From Pseudovibrio axinellae (lineage in GTDB: Bacteria > Pseudomonadota > Alphaproteobacteria > Rhizobiales > Stappiaceae), in contig NZ_FOFM01000002.1 in NCBI RefSeq assembly GCF_900110875.1, positions 186,001 to 250,000 on the forward strand: a DNA stretch of 64,000 nt. The letters are read 5' to 3'. Under the pieces are notes generated by a model. It ran no database searches and was not told where the DNA came from. It saw only the letters and a list, made by a program, of their open reading frames with translations. The translations under genes and the position numbers were made by a program. Below are positions 35,651 through 45,037 of this stretch, one piece after another (the stretch's first letter is position 1; each line of letters starts with the position of its first letter).

Positions 35651-36502
35651 GTGACAGACAAGCGTTCCATCCTCATCACCGGGTGTTCCACCGGTATTGG
35701 TTATTCTGCAGCCCACATTCTTAAAGATCGCGGCTGGCAGGTTTTCCCAACCTGCCGCAAGCCAGAGGATGTAGAACGCCTGTGCAACGAAGGCTTTACT
35801 GCTTTTCATCTGGATTATTGCGCTTCCGAATCGATCCACGCTGCAGTTGAGTCAGTCCTAACCCTCACCAATGGCCGCCTTGATGCGCTTTATAACAATG
35901 GTGCGTATGGCCTGCCCGGTGCAATTGAGGACCTGCCAGTCGATGCTTTGCGCCGCCAGTTTGAAGCCAACTTCTTTGGCTGGCACGAGCTAACACAGCG
36001 CGTCATTCCAACCATGCGCAAGCAAGGCCATGGCCGCATCGTACAATGCTCTTCCGTCCTAGGCCTCGTCGCCATGGATTATCGCGGAGCCTACAACGCC
36101 ACCAAATTTGCATTGGAAGGCTACACCGACACATTGCGACTGGAGCTTCATGGCTCCGGCATACAGGTTAGCTTAATCGAACCGGGTCCGATTCAATCCC
36201 AGTTCTCCAAAACAGCCGTCAAAATGTTCTATGAAGAGATCGGCGAACCCGCTAAAAACGCCTCCCATTTCCGCGAAAGCTACAACCGCCGCCTTGCCAT
36301 GCTCGCCAAAGGCGGCACCACAAAATTCAAACTTCCACCCGACGCAGTCGTCAATAAACTCATCCACGCGATAGAAGCCCCCAAAGCAAAAGCCCGTTAT
36401 TACGTAACCGTTCCAACCTATATCATGGGCACATTACGCCGCATTTTGCCAACCTCCATGGTCGACATGATCCTACGCAGAGCTGCAAACTCGGAGGAGT
36501 AA
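35651..36502 (+). CDS. Short-chain dehydrogenase/reductase
   Basis: A 283-residue classical SDR. ILITGCSTGIG is the nucleotide-binding TGxxxGxG motif (residues about 7-17), YNNGAYG the NNAG equivalent, and YRGAYNATKFAL the catalytic Y-x3-K with an upstream Ser in CSSVLG. The substrate is unknown. The start is GTG 35651, with AGGA about 9 nt upstream. It is probably co-transcribed with the UbiH-type gene. Confidence 0.88.
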   Translation: MTDKRSILITGCSTGIGYSAAHILKDRGWQVFPTCRKPEDVERLCNEGFTAFHLDYCASESIHAAVESVLTLTNGRLDALYNNGAYGLPGAIEDLPVDALRRQFEANFFGWHELTQRVIPTMRKQGHGRIVQCSSVLGLVAMDYRGAYNATKFALEGYTDTLRLELHGSGIQVSLIEPGPIQSQFSKTAVKMFYEEIGEPAKNASHFRESYNRRLAMLAKGGTTKFKLPPDAVVNKLIHAIEAPKAKARYYVTVPTYIMGTLRRILPTSMVDMILRRAANSEE

Positions 36503-36641
36503 GGGGCAAGCCTTTAATCAGTTGGGTTGAAGCTGATTTGGCTCACATTGCCATTCTCATTGTTATGACAATCAGCTATTCTCAAAACTTAAAATTGTAA
36601 TTTCTGTTATTATTTGGAGTGTTGCAGATTCGGGAGGATAC

Positions 36642-38663
36642 ATGCAGGTACGGCTTCTAACGGTAGCTCTGGTGGCTTGTGCCATTTTGATGCCAAGCCA
36701 GTCTCTCCTCCCTGCATACGGATCGTGGCTCAATACCACGACCAGATCTGCGGAACGCGGCTCTGCCCACCACCAATATAAACTTGGATACGCCTACCTT
36801 AAAGGCACTCGTGTAGAACGGAATTATGAGACCGCATTAAAATGGTTCCTGCTCGCCGCTGAGCAGGGCCATGCCAGCGCACAGCTAGACGTCGGGTATA
36901 TGCATGAAAAAGGAAAAGGCGTTCCCAAAGACTATGCAAAAGCTGCCAAATGGTACCGGATGTCCGCAGACAAAGGCAATGCAATCGCTCAGACTAATCT
37001 TGGTCTTTTGTATCATAACGGGAATGGCGTTCCCAGAAACGCCAAGGAAGCTGTGAAATGGTATCGCCTCGCTGCAAAACAAGGCAATACCAGAGCGGAA
37101 CTTGAATTAGGGTACATGTACGAGAAAGGACTAGGCGTACCGCAGGACTATCAAGAAGCCTTTAAATCGTACCAAATTGCGGCTCAGCGCGGGAACACGT
37201 GGGCAAAATATAACCTCGCAAGCCTATATCACAATGGACGAGGTGTGCTGCAAGACTACAAAAAAGCTGAAAAATGGTACCGACTAGCAGTTACGAAAAG
37301 CCATGCAGAGTCGCAATGGCAGCTTGGGTACATGCATGCTAAAGGCCAAGGCATGCCGAAAGATTACCAGACTGCTGCATTATGGTACCAAAGAGCAGCT
37401 GATCAGGGAGTAGCAGCAGCACAATATCGACTTGCACAGCTCTATCAAAATGGGCAAGGTGTTCAGCAAGACCATTATGAGGCCGCAAAGTGGTACCGCC
37501 TCGCCGCCGATCAAGACGATGCCAAAGCGCAGTTTGAGCTCGGATATATGCACAGCAACGGCCTTGGCGTTAAGCTGGATCATATCGAAGCAAAAAAATG
37601 GTACCGACTAGCAGCCGATAACGGCATCTATATTGCAAAAAGTCGCCTTAACAACCTCGCAGAACTCAAAGAAGACCTGAAGCAACACTATGCCAATGTT
37701 GTGACGGAGTACCGCGTAGCCTTTGAGGACCGTCTTGCTAAGTTCCAATACAATCTCGGACGTGCCTACACCAATGGACAAGGCCTAGCCCAAGACTATT
37801 CTAAAGCTGCTGAAAGGTTCCGCATTGCAGCCACGCAAGGCCATTCTGACGCACAATTTAATCTTGGTCGCATATATGAATTAGGTCTAGGTGTAACACA
37901 AGACGATGCCACCGCTGCAACATGGTACATTCGCGCCGCTGAACAAGGTGTTGCCAAAGCTCAGTTTAACCTCGCCGCCATGTACGCCAACGGGGTCGGC
38001 CTGCCAAAAGACCTGACTGAAGCCGTAGCATGGTACCGTATAGCCGCCTCGGCGGGCCTTGCCGACGCACAATTCAAACTCGGGTATATGTATGCGACCG
38101 GACAAGGTGTGAAACAAGACGAAGCTGAAGCGGCGAAATGGGTCGGTCTGGCTGCTCAGCAAGACCATGCTGAAGCACAATATCGTTATGGAGTTGCCTT
38201 CGAAAACGGTGCTGGCTTGGAAGAAAACCGTTGGCAAGCTGTGCACTGGTACTACCGCGCCGCCAAGCAAAACCATGCAGAAGCACAATATAACCTTGGC
38301 CGTGTCTACGCCACTGGGCAAGGCGTTTCACGCGATGAAACCAAAGCTGCAAATTGGGTTTACCGTGCCGCAAAACAGGGGCATGTAGATGCGCAATACC
38401 GTATGGGCCTAGCGTTTTATAAGGGAAGTGGCGTAGAAAAGAATATTCATAGCGCATATGTCTGGTTTTATATTGCGGCCGAAAATGGCAGCAAACCTGC
38501 ACTAAAGAGTCTGGACGACACCGCCAAACTCCTTAGTTCTAAAGAAATCGACCAGGCAGACCGCAAGGCAAGGGCCTTCATGAAAAGCCTGAAAAGCAAC
38601 AATGAGAAAGATCCGTCGAAATTGCCAGCTAAGCGCAACTTTCTCCCTGTCCTACCCACCTGA
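36642..38663 (+). CDS. Exported Sel1-repeat protein (16 repeats)
   Basis: A 673-residue protein of Sel1-like (TPR-related) repeats, each about 36 residues, filling residues about 40-615. I count 16; the ninth (about residues 328-363) is degenerate. Repeats 2-8 alternate between LGYMHxKGxG and LYxNGxGV types, so the array grew by duplication of a 72-residue pair. An N-terminal signal peptide (about 1-27) indicates export. Sel1 proteins act as scaffolds in signalling, envelope or host interaction; the partner here is unknown. At DNA level TGGTACC recurs at the WY codons of many repeats. GGGAGG lies 4 nt before the ATG. Confidence 0.9.
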   Translation: MQVRLLTVALVACAILMPSQSLLPAYGSWLNTTTRSAERGSAHHQYKLGYAYLKGTRVERNYETALKWFLLAAEQGHASAQLDVGYMHEKGKGVPKDYAKAAKWYRMSADKGNAIAQTNLGLLYHNGNGVPRNAKEAVKWYRLAAKQGNTRAELELGYMYEKGLGVPQDYQEAFKSYQIAAQRGNTWAKYNLASLYHNGRGVLQDYKKAEKWYRLAVTKSHAESQWQLGYMHAKGQGMPKDYQTAALWYQRAADQGVAAAQYRLAQLYQNGQGVQQDHYEAAKWYRLAADQDDAKAQFELGYMHSNGLGVKLDHIEAKKWYRLAADNGIYIAKSRLNNLAELKEDLKQHYANVVTEYRVAFEDRLAKFQYNLGRAYTNGQGLAQDYSKAAERFRIAATQGHSDAQFNLGRIYELGLGVTQDDATAATWYIRAAEQGVAKAQFNLAAMYANGVGLPKDLTEAVAWYRIAASAGLADAQFKLGYMYATGQGVKQDEAEAAKWVGLAAQQDHAEAQYRYGVAFENGAGLEENRWQAVHWYYRAAKQNHAEAQYNLGRVYATGQGVSRDETKAANWVYRAAKQGHVDAQYRMGLAFYKGSGVEKNIHSAYVWFYIAAENGSKPALKSLDDTAKLLSSKEIDQADRKARAFMKSLKSNNEKDPSKLPAKRNFLPVLPT

Positions 38664-38786
38664 CCAAGTCTCCGACTAGCACAAGTGCGCCAAACATCAG
38701 CATAAAGCCGCTTGATTGCCGAGGTGACTGACAGCAACACGGATGATCAGGTTTCCGTCACACACAACTTGGATCAACAACACTTA

Positions 38787-39254
38787 CTAAAAGCTCTGCC
38801 CGCTCAGCGATGGGCACTGCGAGAGAGCCGAAATCTCTGCAAGCGCACGCACATAGACAACGCCGGATTTTTCAAAGGTGTCTCCCTCTATCCGAAAACC
38901 AAGGCGCTGATAAAACAAAACAGCATCTTGTCTGGCATCACACCAAAGCTGCTCGGCTTTTTGTAAGTCTGGCTGGCTTGCTGCAAACCGTATGAGACGG
39001 CTTCCCACCCCGCAGCCTTGTTTTTCAGGTAAAACCGCGAGCTTACGCAGCCTCACAAAGGGCAGATCGGAAAAGAATGACCCAACACCGATCAAGTTCT
39101 CTCCTTCGTAGGCCCCGATATGAAGCGCCTGCTCATCCTTGGGAACTTTTACGCGCTCTATCGGCGAGTCTGGCCAAAGCACGCTCTGACGCAAATTATA
39201 GGTCAGAACAGCGGGAATACTTCGAAAACTAACTCTCATTCCAATCACACTCAT
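38787..39254 (-). CDS. GNAT family N-acetyltransferase
   Basis: A 155-residue acetyltransferase: FVRLRKLAVLPEKQGCGVGSRLIRFA is motif A with the Q-x-x-G-x-G/S CoA loop and LWCDARQDAVLFYQRLGFRIEG is motif B with the conserved tyrosine. Substrate unknown. It follows the MFS gene with only 3 bp between stop and ATG, so the pair is almost certainly translated from one mRNA. Translation could start 5 codons later at MRVSF. Confidence 0.87.
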   Translation of the reverse strand: MSVIGMRVSFRSIPAVLTYNLRQSVLWPDSPIERVKVPKDEQALHIGAYEGENLIGVGSFFSDLPFVRLRKLAVLPEKQGCGVGSRLIRFAASQPDLQKAEQLWCDARQDAVLFYQRLGFRIEGDTFEKSGVVYVRALAEISALSQCPSLSGQSF

Positions 39255-39257
39255 TGC

Positions 39258-40406
39258 TCATTTAATCAATGATCGGCTCAGCACCAAACTCATCGCCAAC
39301 GCTGGCAACAGCAAAATGAAGCCACCTTGGATACCCAGATGGTCCGCAGCATAGCCAATGACCAGCGGACCAACAAGGAAACCACCGAGCGCAATCTGCG
39401 TCATCAGCCCCACATTGATTGCTGGAGAACGACCCGGTTTCTCCGCAGCTGCTGTCACCGCAAGTGGAAAACCACCAGAAACACCAAGCCCCACCAAACC
39501 AAAGCCAAGCAGCGAGACCATATAGTTGGGTGAAACGACCAGAATACCGACCCCAACCAGCGCAACAACGCAAATTCCCACCGCGGCGCTTTGAACGGAA
39601 ACGCGAGCACGCAGCCAGTCTCCGCTTAGGCGTCCAACGGTCACCATCATGGCAAAGGCGCTGTAGGCCAGCCCCGCATAACCTGCTGACAGGTCGAAAA
39701 GATCTGATACATAAATTGCTGACCAATCAGCAATCGCACCCTCTGTCATAGTAATGCCAAACGCGAAGAAACACACAGCTATCAACGCAGCACCGGGCAT
39801 CTCAAACCCGCTTGAATGCTTTTCCGCAATATCGGGCACTCGTCCTTCACTCAAACTGTAGGAGGTATAAAGCGCTGGCAACAAAGCCATGCCACTCACC
39901 ATCAAAACACTTTGAGATGGCCCATACCCAACCCAGGAAAAACCAGAGCTGACCAAACTTCCAACCAACACCCCAAGGCTCCACAACCCGTGACAACCCG
40001 ACATAATAAGCTGCCCGCTTTTCCGCTCAGTTTTATCCGCAATCACATTCATGCACAGCTCAACAAAAGCAAGCGCACTCCCCACAACCGCCAAATATGC
40101 AAAGAGCTGAAAAATGGACCCGGCATACGTTGGAAGCGGCATCAGGCAGATGAAACCAAAAAGCCCTCCTATCAAAAGTTGCCGCACTCCAACTTTCTCA
40201 GTCAGCCGCCCTGCGAACATCAATGTCACCAGCAAGCCAACCGGCATACCAACCAAAGCCAGCGCGAACTCGCCATCACTCACATCGAGACGCGATTGAA
40301 TTTCAGCAATACGCGGAAACCACGCTCCCAGAGCGATAGGCTGAAGAAAAAAGACACCGCGAATAAGTCTCACATCGCGCGCATCGAAAACGGCTTGTTG
40401 TGTCAT
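39258..40406 (-). CDS. MFS transporter
   Basis: A 382-residue major-facilitator permease with about 12 membrane segments. The loop 2-3 motif reads FAGRLTEKVGVRQLL (G-x-L-x-D/E-x-x-G-x-R/K-like). The overall layout resembles the YbjJ-like branch; substrate unknown. The linked acetyltransferase 3 bp downstream suggests a joint role in handling a small molecule, possibly detoxification by acetylation and export, which is inference only. An AT-rich inverted repeat lies 33 bp upstream. Confidence 0.88.
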   Translation of the reverse strand: MTQQAVFDARDVRLIRGVFFLQPIALGAWFPRIAEIQSRLDVSDGEFALALVGMPVGLLVTLMFAGRLTEKVGVRQLLIGGLFGFICLMPLPTYAGSIFQLFAYLAVVGSALAFVELCMNVIADKTERKSGQLIMSGCHGLWSLGVLVGSLVSSGFSWVGYGPSQSVLMVSGMALLPALYTSYSLSEGRVPDIAEKHSSGFEMPGAALIAVCFFAFGITMTEGAIADWSAIYVSDLFDLSAGYAGLAYSAFAMMVTVGRLSGDWLRARVSVQSAAVGICVVALVGVGILVVSPNYMVSLLGFGLVGLGVSGGFPLAVTAAAEKPGRSPAINVGLMTQIALGGFLVGPLVIGYAADHLGIQGGFILLLPALAMSLVLSRSLIK

Positions 40407-40439
40407 GAAGTGTACTTTGAAGAGAGGGACAACTAATAT

Positions 40440-40459
40440 AAATATCTAGTCTGATATTT
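40440..40459. repeat. AT-rich inverted repeat upstream of the MFS gene
   Basis: AAATATC-TAGTCT-GATATTT, perfect 7-bp arms with a 6-nt spacer, 34 bp upstream of the MFS ATG. It has the size of a MarR/GntR/TetR-type operator, but no regulator gene is adjacent. Confidence 0.45.
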
Positions 40460-40588
40460 TAGAGGAACGCAAGCTGGATACAGCACCTAATAGAACGCTA
40501 CTCCAAGCATTGACGTAACAACGCAAACCAACGCAGAGATATGCGCATAAAACGCAATTCCGCGCAAAACCGTTCAAAAGGAATTTCC

Positions 40589-41119
40589 GTGCCCCTGAGC
40601 GACACCACAAAAGCAAAACTTAAAAGCCGAGTTGTCTGGAGCCGCCTCGTGGGATGGGGACTTTTATGTTACGCCACAGCAGCTTACGGCGGCATCATCA
40701 CCTCACCCGCTATTCCAGAGTGGTATGCATCCCTCAACAAGCCCGCTTTCAACCCACCAAACTGGGTCTTCGCACCGGTCTGGAGCATCCTTTATACCCT
40801 GCTCGGCATAAGTGTTTGGATAGCAACGGAATTTATGAGCGAACCAGCAAAAGGCAAGCCAACACCGCCTGCCAAAACAAGCATTCAGGTTACATTCGTT
40901 ATCCTGTTGTTTTTAAATGGAATTTGGTCCTGGGCCTTCTTCGGCCAACAAAACCCCACAACAGGTCTTATTGTCCTTATCCTACTGCTCGCGCTAAGTT
41001 TTTTCACGTTTCGACTGTTTTATAGAGCACAAATCTTTGCAGCCTGGCTTTATCTACCCTATCTCCTATGGGTTAGCTTTGCAGCCCTACTTAATATCTC
41101 TATTGTGGTCTTGAATTAA
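40589..41119 (+). CDS. tspO: TspO/MBR family tryptophan-rich protein
   Basis: A 176-residue, five-helix membrane protein of the TspO/MBR family, which binds porphyrins and modulates tetrapyrrole-related regulation in Rhodobacter and Sinorhizobium. Conserved features include WYASLNKPAFNPPNWVFAPVWSILY, the ligand-site segment, and LFLNGIWSWAFFGQQNP. I start at GTG 40589, with AGGA 7 nt upstream; an ATG at 40541 would add 16 residues without a good ribosome-binding site. The partner HIG1-type gene follows 41 bp downstream. Confidence 0.87.
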   Translation: MPLSDTTKAKLKSRVVWSRLVGWGLLCYATAAYGGIITSPAIPEWYASLNKPAFNPPNWVFAPVWSILYTLLGISVWIATEFMSEPAKGKPTPPAKTSIQVTFVILLFLNGIWSWAFFGQQNPTTGLIVLILLLALSFFTFRLFYRAQIFAAWLYLPYLLWVSFAALLNISIVVLN

Positions 41120-41160
41120 TCTTACACCTCAATTGAGGTACTCAATTATTGGAGATGTTG

Positions 41161-41355
41161 ATGAGCGGTATTGTTGCCACTCTTGTTCCTATTGCTCTTT
41201 TTGCTGTCGCACTCGTCCTTGGGCTTGGTCTTTGGAACATGATGCGCGGCGGAGATCCAAACCGCTCACAGAAGCTTATGAGATACCGCGTCATCCTTCA
41301 ATTTGCCGCTATCATATTGATTATGATATCTGTTTATCTGGCGAGCACATCCTGA
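41161..41355 (+). CDS. HIG1-domain twin-transmembrane protein
   Basis: A 64-residue protein with two membrane helices (about 4-25 and 43-62) joined by a short basic loop, LGLWNMMRGGDPNRSQKLMRYRVILQFAAI. This matches the HIG1 (hypoxia-induced gene 1) domain; family members stabilise respiratory supercomplexes in mitochondria. The same role in bacteria is inferred. Start at ATG 41161 has GGAG 6 nt upstream. The PduO-type gene follows after 24 bp, so they share a transcript. Confidence 0.82.
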   Translation: MSGIVATLVPIALFAVALVLGLGLWNMMRGGDPNRSQKLMRYRVILQFAAIILIMISVYLASTS

Positions 41356-41379
41356 TTTTCTCTGGGGGACGGGTATAAA

Positions 41380-41955
41380 ATGGTCACTCTCAATAAGATT
41401 TATACAAAAACCGGCGATGACGGCACCACCGCTCTGGGCAGCGGCGAACGCAGGCAGAAGCACGACCTGCGCATCGATGCCTATGGAACGGTCGATGAAA
41501 CTAACTCAGTAGTAGGCCTCGCCCGCCTGCACGCAGCCAAAGAGTTTCCAAACCTGGATGAACTCTTAGGACAAATTCAAAACGACCTTTTCGATGTCGG
41601 CGCAGACCTTGCAACACCAGAGACCGATGAAGATCTCGGCTACGAACCATTGCGCGCCACAGCCAATCAAGTCACCTCATTGGAAGTCGCTATCGACCAG
41701 ATGAACGTTGAACTTACACCGTTGAAATCATTCGTATTACCTGGTGGAACGCCACTGGCAAGCTACCTGCACCAGGCCAGAACAGTAGCCCGCCGCGCAG
41801 AACGTCTGGTCGCCGCACTTGCAGAAAAAGAGCAAGTGAACAAACACGCGCTCCAATATCTCAATCGCCTGTCCGACCTCTTTTTCGTCGCCTCTCGCTA
41901 CGCAAACCTAAAAGGTGAAGGCGATATTTTATGGGTCGCAGGCAAATATCGTTAG
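41380..41955 (+). CDS. PduO-type cob(I)alamin adenosyltransferase
   Basis: A 191-residue ATP:cob(I)alamin adenosyltransferase (MMAB/PduO type) making adenosylcobalamin. IYTKTGDDGTTALGSGERRQKHDLRIDAYGTVDETNS contains the ATP-binding N-terminal segment, and FFVASRYANL the C-terminal Arg/Asn pair that closes the site. Length fits the family. It does not resemble the CobA type. AdoCbl serves methylmalonyl-CoA mutase; neighbouring ETF and CoA-enzymes are consistent with acyl-CoA metabolism. Confidence 0.92.
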   Translation: MVTLNKIYTKTGDDGTTALGSGERRQKHDLRIDAYGTVDETNSVVGLARLHAAKEFPNLDELLGQIQNDLFDVGADLATPETDEDLGYEPLRATANQVTSLEVAIDQMNVELTPLKSFVLPGGTPLASYLHQARTVARRAERLVAALAEKEQVNKHALQYLNRLSDLFFVASRYANLKGEGDILWVAGKYR

Positions 41956-42093
41956 TTTTTTCCAATTCTTGCAACGGCCAAACGATTGACCAATAGGTAA
42001 ACTATCAACACTTATGGACAACTATCGCCGCTTAAAGGCCACTTCGCATTATACATTGGTTGAAACCCGATACCTATTTACCCTAGGCGATCG

Positions 42094-42122
42094 TTGACAG
42101 CCCTCAAATTGCTGATTACGGT
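42094..42122 (+). promoter_or_regulatory. Possible promoter for etfBA
   Basis: TTGACA (42094-42099), 17-nt spacer, TACGGT (42117-42122). The -35 is a full consensus match, the -10 weak. It would give a leader of about 110 nt before the etfB ATG. The 287-bp gap contains no coding frame I would support. Confidence 0.4.
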
Positions 42123-42242
42123 CGCCCAAATTGCAATGCAATATGCATTCCCTTTTGGCTCTGACAGCCCGGCGGAAAGTGTGTCTTATCAACTTTGTTG
42201 CGACGCAAACTTCCCTGCATTTCTAGTGGAGGTTCTAGGAAC

Positions 42243-42992
42243 ATGAAAATTCTCGTGCCCGTAAAACGGGTCGTAGACTACAACGTAAAAGTTCGCGTTA
42301 AGGCGGATGGCTCAGGCGTTGAACTCGCTAACGTCAAAATGTCCATGAACCCTTTCGACGAAATCGCTGTTGAAGAAGCTCTCCGCCTTAAGGAAGCTGG
42401 TAAAGCAACAGAGATTATTGTGGTTTCCATTGGCCCTAAACAGTCTACTGAAACCATCCGTACTGGCCTTGCAATGGGCGCGGATCGCGGCATTCTCGTA
42501 CAAACAGACGATATCGTTGAGCCTCTGGCAGTCGCGAAAGTCCTTAAAGGCATCGTCGAAGAAGAAGAGCCAGGTCTTGTGATCCTTGGCAAGCAGGCAA
42601 TCGATGACGATTGCAACCAGACAGGTCAGATGCTTGCTGCACTGCTCGGCTGGGCACAGGGCACTTTCGCTTCGAAGGTCGACCTTGGCGACAGCACTGT
42701 TGACGTAACCCGCGAAATCGACGGCGGTCTGCAAACTGTTAAGCTGAATATGCCTGCAATCGTAACCACCGATCTGCGCCTTAACGAACCTCGTTACGCT
42801 TCTTTGCCGAACATCATGAAAGCGAAGAAGAAGCCGATCGCTGAGAAAACGCTCGCAGATTTCGGCGTTGAAGCAACCCCTCGCCTGAAGGTTCTGAAAA
42901 CAGCTGAACCAGCATCACGCCAGGCAGGCGTTAAAGTCGCTTCAGTTGACGAGCTTGTATCAAAGCTCAAAAACGAAGCCGGCGTTCTTTAA
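42243..42992 (+). CDS. etfB: Electron transfer flavoprotein beta subunit
   Basis: EtfB, with EtfA, passes electrons from acyl-CoA and other flavin dehydrogenases to ETF-ubiquinone oxidoreductase. The 249-residue protein begins [17 protein letters not shown], has [16 protein letters not shown], and the AMP-binding [13 protein letters not shown]; the ETF signature is [21 protein letters not shown] start at ATG 42243, preceded by GGAGG-TTCTAGGAAC; a longer frame from 42195 has no support. etfA follows after 24 bp. Confidence 0.96.
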   Translation: MKILVPVKRVVDYNVKVRVKADGSGVELANVKMSMNPFDEIAVEEALRLKEAGKATEIIVVSIGPKQSTETIRTGLAMGADRGILVQTDDIVEPLAVAKVLKGIVEEEEPGLVILGKQAIDDDCNQTGQMLAALLGWAQGTFASKVDLGDSTVDVTREIDGGLQTVKLNMPAIVTTDLRLNEPRYASLPNIMKAKKKPIAEKTLADFGVEATPRLKVLKTAEPASRQAGVKVASVDELVSKLKNEAGVL

Positions 42993-43016
42993 GATAGGTC
43001 AAAAGGAGTTAGCAAT

Positions 43017-43946
43017 ATGACCACGCTTCTTGTGGCTGAACATACCAATTCTGCATTGAACGAAGCTACCGCTAAAGCGCTGACAGCAGCTGCTGAAATG
43101 GGTGGAGACGTTCATATCCTTGTTGCTGGTAAAGACTGCGGTGCAGCAGCCGACGCTGCTACCAAGTTGGCAGGCGTTTCAAAAGTGCTTGTAGCTGACG
43201 ATGCAGCTTATGAGCATCAGCTCGCTGAAACAGTTGGCGATCTGATCGTCTCACTTGCAGGCGACTACGACGCTATTGTTTCTGCCGCTACAACAAACGG
43301 TAAAAACACCCTGCCACGTGTAGCTGCAAAGCTTGATGTGATGCAAGTCTCAGACGTTATCGCTGTGGAATCTGCCGATACATTCCAGCGTCCAATCTAC
43401 GCAGGCAACGCAATTCAGACTGTACAGTCGACTGATGCTAAAAAAGTGCTGACTGTTCGCACAGCATCATTCGCAGCTACTGCCGAAGGCGGCGCGGCAA
43501 CAGTTGAAGCTGCTACACCTGCTGCAGACCCAGAAATCTCCTCCTTCGTTGGAGAAGAAATCGCTGCTTCTGATCGTCCAGAACTGGCAGGCGCAAAGAT
43601 CATCATCTCCGGTGGCCGTGCTCTTGGCTCCGAAGAGAAGTTCAACGAAGTCATCACTCCAGTTGCTGACAAGCTTGGCGCTGCAATCGGTGCATCCCGT
43701 GCCGCTGTAGATGCAGGTTATGCTCCAAACGATTGGCAGGTCGGTCAAACTGGTAAAGTGGTAGCGCCTGATCTTTACATTGCTTGCGGCATATCCGGTG
43801 CAATTCAGCACCTTGCAGGCATGAAAGACTCCAAGGTCATCGTTGCAATTAACAAGGACGAAGAAGCGCCAATCTTCCAGGTTGCGGACTACGGCCTTGT
43901 TGCAGATCTCTTCGAAGCTCTGCCGGAGCTGGAGAAAGCCCTCTAA
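43017..43946 (+). CDS. etfA: Electron transfer flavoprotein alpha subunit
   Basis: EtfA holds the FAD of the ETF heterodimer. The 309-residue protein has an N-terminal nucleotide-fold half and the C-terminal FAD domain: IISGGRALGSEEKFN, GASRAAVDAGYAPNDWQVGQTGKVV, and YIACGISGAIQHLAGMKDSKVIVAINKDEEAPIF, the ETF-alpha signature. Ribosome-binding site AAGGAG lies 8 nt before the ATG. It is cotranscribed with etfB. Confidence 0.97.
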   Translation: MTTLLVAEHTNSALNEATAKALTAAAEMGGDVHILVAGKDCGAAADAATKLAGVSKVLVADDAAYEHQLAETVGDLIVSLAGDYDAIVSAATTNGKNTLPRVAAKLDVMQVSDVIAVESADTFQRPIYAGNAIQTVQSTDAKKVLTVRTASFAATAEGGAATVEAATPAADPEISSFVGEEIAASDRPELAGAKIIISGGRALGSEEKFNEVITPVADKLGAAIGASRAAVDAGYAPNDWQVGQTGKVVAPDLYIACGISGAIQHLAGMKDSKVIVAINKDEEAPIFQVADYGLVADLFEALPELEKAL

Positions 43947-44091
43947 TCATATTTGATTAGCGTTTCATGAACCCCAAGATGTTAATATTTCATTCTGGGG
44001 TTCTTGCTGTTTAAGGCAAGGCTTGCGATGTATGTTTTGCGAGAACGCCAAACTGCGTTCAAATGGTGCTTGTAAGAATTTGGATCTGACA

Positions 44092-44973
44092 ATGGTGGTC
44101 GAAGTAAAAAAAGTCGGTGTAATTGGCGCTGGTCAAATGGGCAATGGCATCGCGCATGTGAGTGCATTGGCCGGATATGATGTGGTGCTTCACGACATAT
44201 CCCAGGATCGGATCGACAACGGTCTTGCCAGCATCAGCGGCAACATGGCCCGACAGCTCGCAAAAGGCACCTTAACTGAAGAGGCTCGCAATCTTGCTCT
44301 TGCACGTATCACGACCTCTGAAAATGTATCCTCGCTAGCGGATGCAGACCTCGTTATAGAAGCCGTCAGCGAAAACGAGCAGATCAAACGCAAGGTTTTT
44401 CAAAGCGTTTGTCCCATTCTTAAGCCTGAAGCAATTCTGAGCACAAATACGTCTTCTATTTCCATCACGCGCCTTGCATCTGCAACTGACCGTCCAGAAA
44501 AATTCATTGGTATCCACTTTATGAATCCGGTTCCAGTTATGGAGCTTGTGGAACTTGTGCGCGGCATCGCAACCAGTGATGATACCTTTGAAATTTCCAA
44601 GGGCTATACACTCGGTCTGAAAAAAACAATCGCGGTTTCCGAAGACTTCCCAGCCTTCATGGTGAACCGTATTCTGCTGCCAATGATCAACGAGGCAATT
44701 TACACTCTCTATGAGGGTGTTGGTTCTGTTGAAGCCATTGATACAGCAATGCGCTTGGGCGCAAACCATCCAATGGGTCCGCTTCAGCTGGCCGATTTCA
44801 TTGGTCTGGACACTTGCTTGTCCATCATGCAGGTCCTTTATGAAGGCCTTGCAGATACCAAGTACCGCCCCTGCCCACTATTGGTTAAATATGTTGAAGC
44901 AGGTTGGCTTGGTCGCAAAACCCAACGCGGTTTCTACGACTATCGCGGTGAAGTCCCAGTCCCGACGCGCTAA
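44092..44973 (+). CDS. 3-hydroxybutyryl-CoA dehydrogenase
   Basis: A 293-residue NAD(P)-dependent dehydrogenase that interconverts acetoacetyl-CoA and 3-hydroxybutyryl-CoA. VGVIGAGQMGNGIAHVSALAGYDV is the Rossmann fingerprint; FIGIHFMNPVPVMELVELV carries the catalytic His, and NRILLPMINEAIYTLYEGV and ANHPMGPLQLADFIGLD belong to the dimerisation domain. Start at ATG 44092 follows family alignment. The gene ends with a strong terminator. Its place after etfBA is frequent in this order and links it to short-chain acyl-CoA turnover, including polyhydroxybutyrate. Confidence 0.92.
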   Translation: MVVEVKKVGVIGAGQMGNGIAHVSALAGYDVVLHDISQDRIDNGLASISGNMARQLAKGTLTEEARNLALARITTSENVSSLADADLVIEAVSENEQIKRKVFQSVCPILKPEAILSTNTSSISITRLASATDRPEKFIGIHFMNPVPVMELVELVRGIATSDDTFEISKGYTLGLKKTIAVSEDFPAFMVNRILLPMINEAIYTLYEGVGSVEAIDTAMRLGANHPMGPLQLADFIGLDTCLSIMQVLYEGLADTKYRPCPLLVKYVEAGWLGRKTQRGFYDYRGEVPVPTR

Positions 44974-44988
44974 GACATAGATAGATAC

Positions 44989-45020
44989 AAAAAAGCCCGC
45001 TCACTTTGCGGGCTTTTTTA
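44989..45020. terminator. Strong bidirectional intrinsic terminator
   Basis: AAAAAAGCCCGC-TCACTT-TGCGGGCTTTTTTA: GC-rich stem flanked by A- and T-runs, so it works in both directions. It ends the etfBA-HBD mRNA (+) and the CobW mRNA (-), whose stop is 18 bp away. Confidence 0.9.
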
Positions 45021-45037
45021 ATATTTGAAGCAGTCGG

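Noticed and set aside
36760-38490. Regular repeats of about 108 bp
   Set aside because: Not a CRISPR array: the repeats are coding Sel1 units without uniform spacers.
41956-42242. Possible cobalamin riboswitch between the PduO-type gene and etfB
   Set aside because: No B12-box-like conserved core is visible and the adenosyltransferase lies upstream, not downstream, of this gap.
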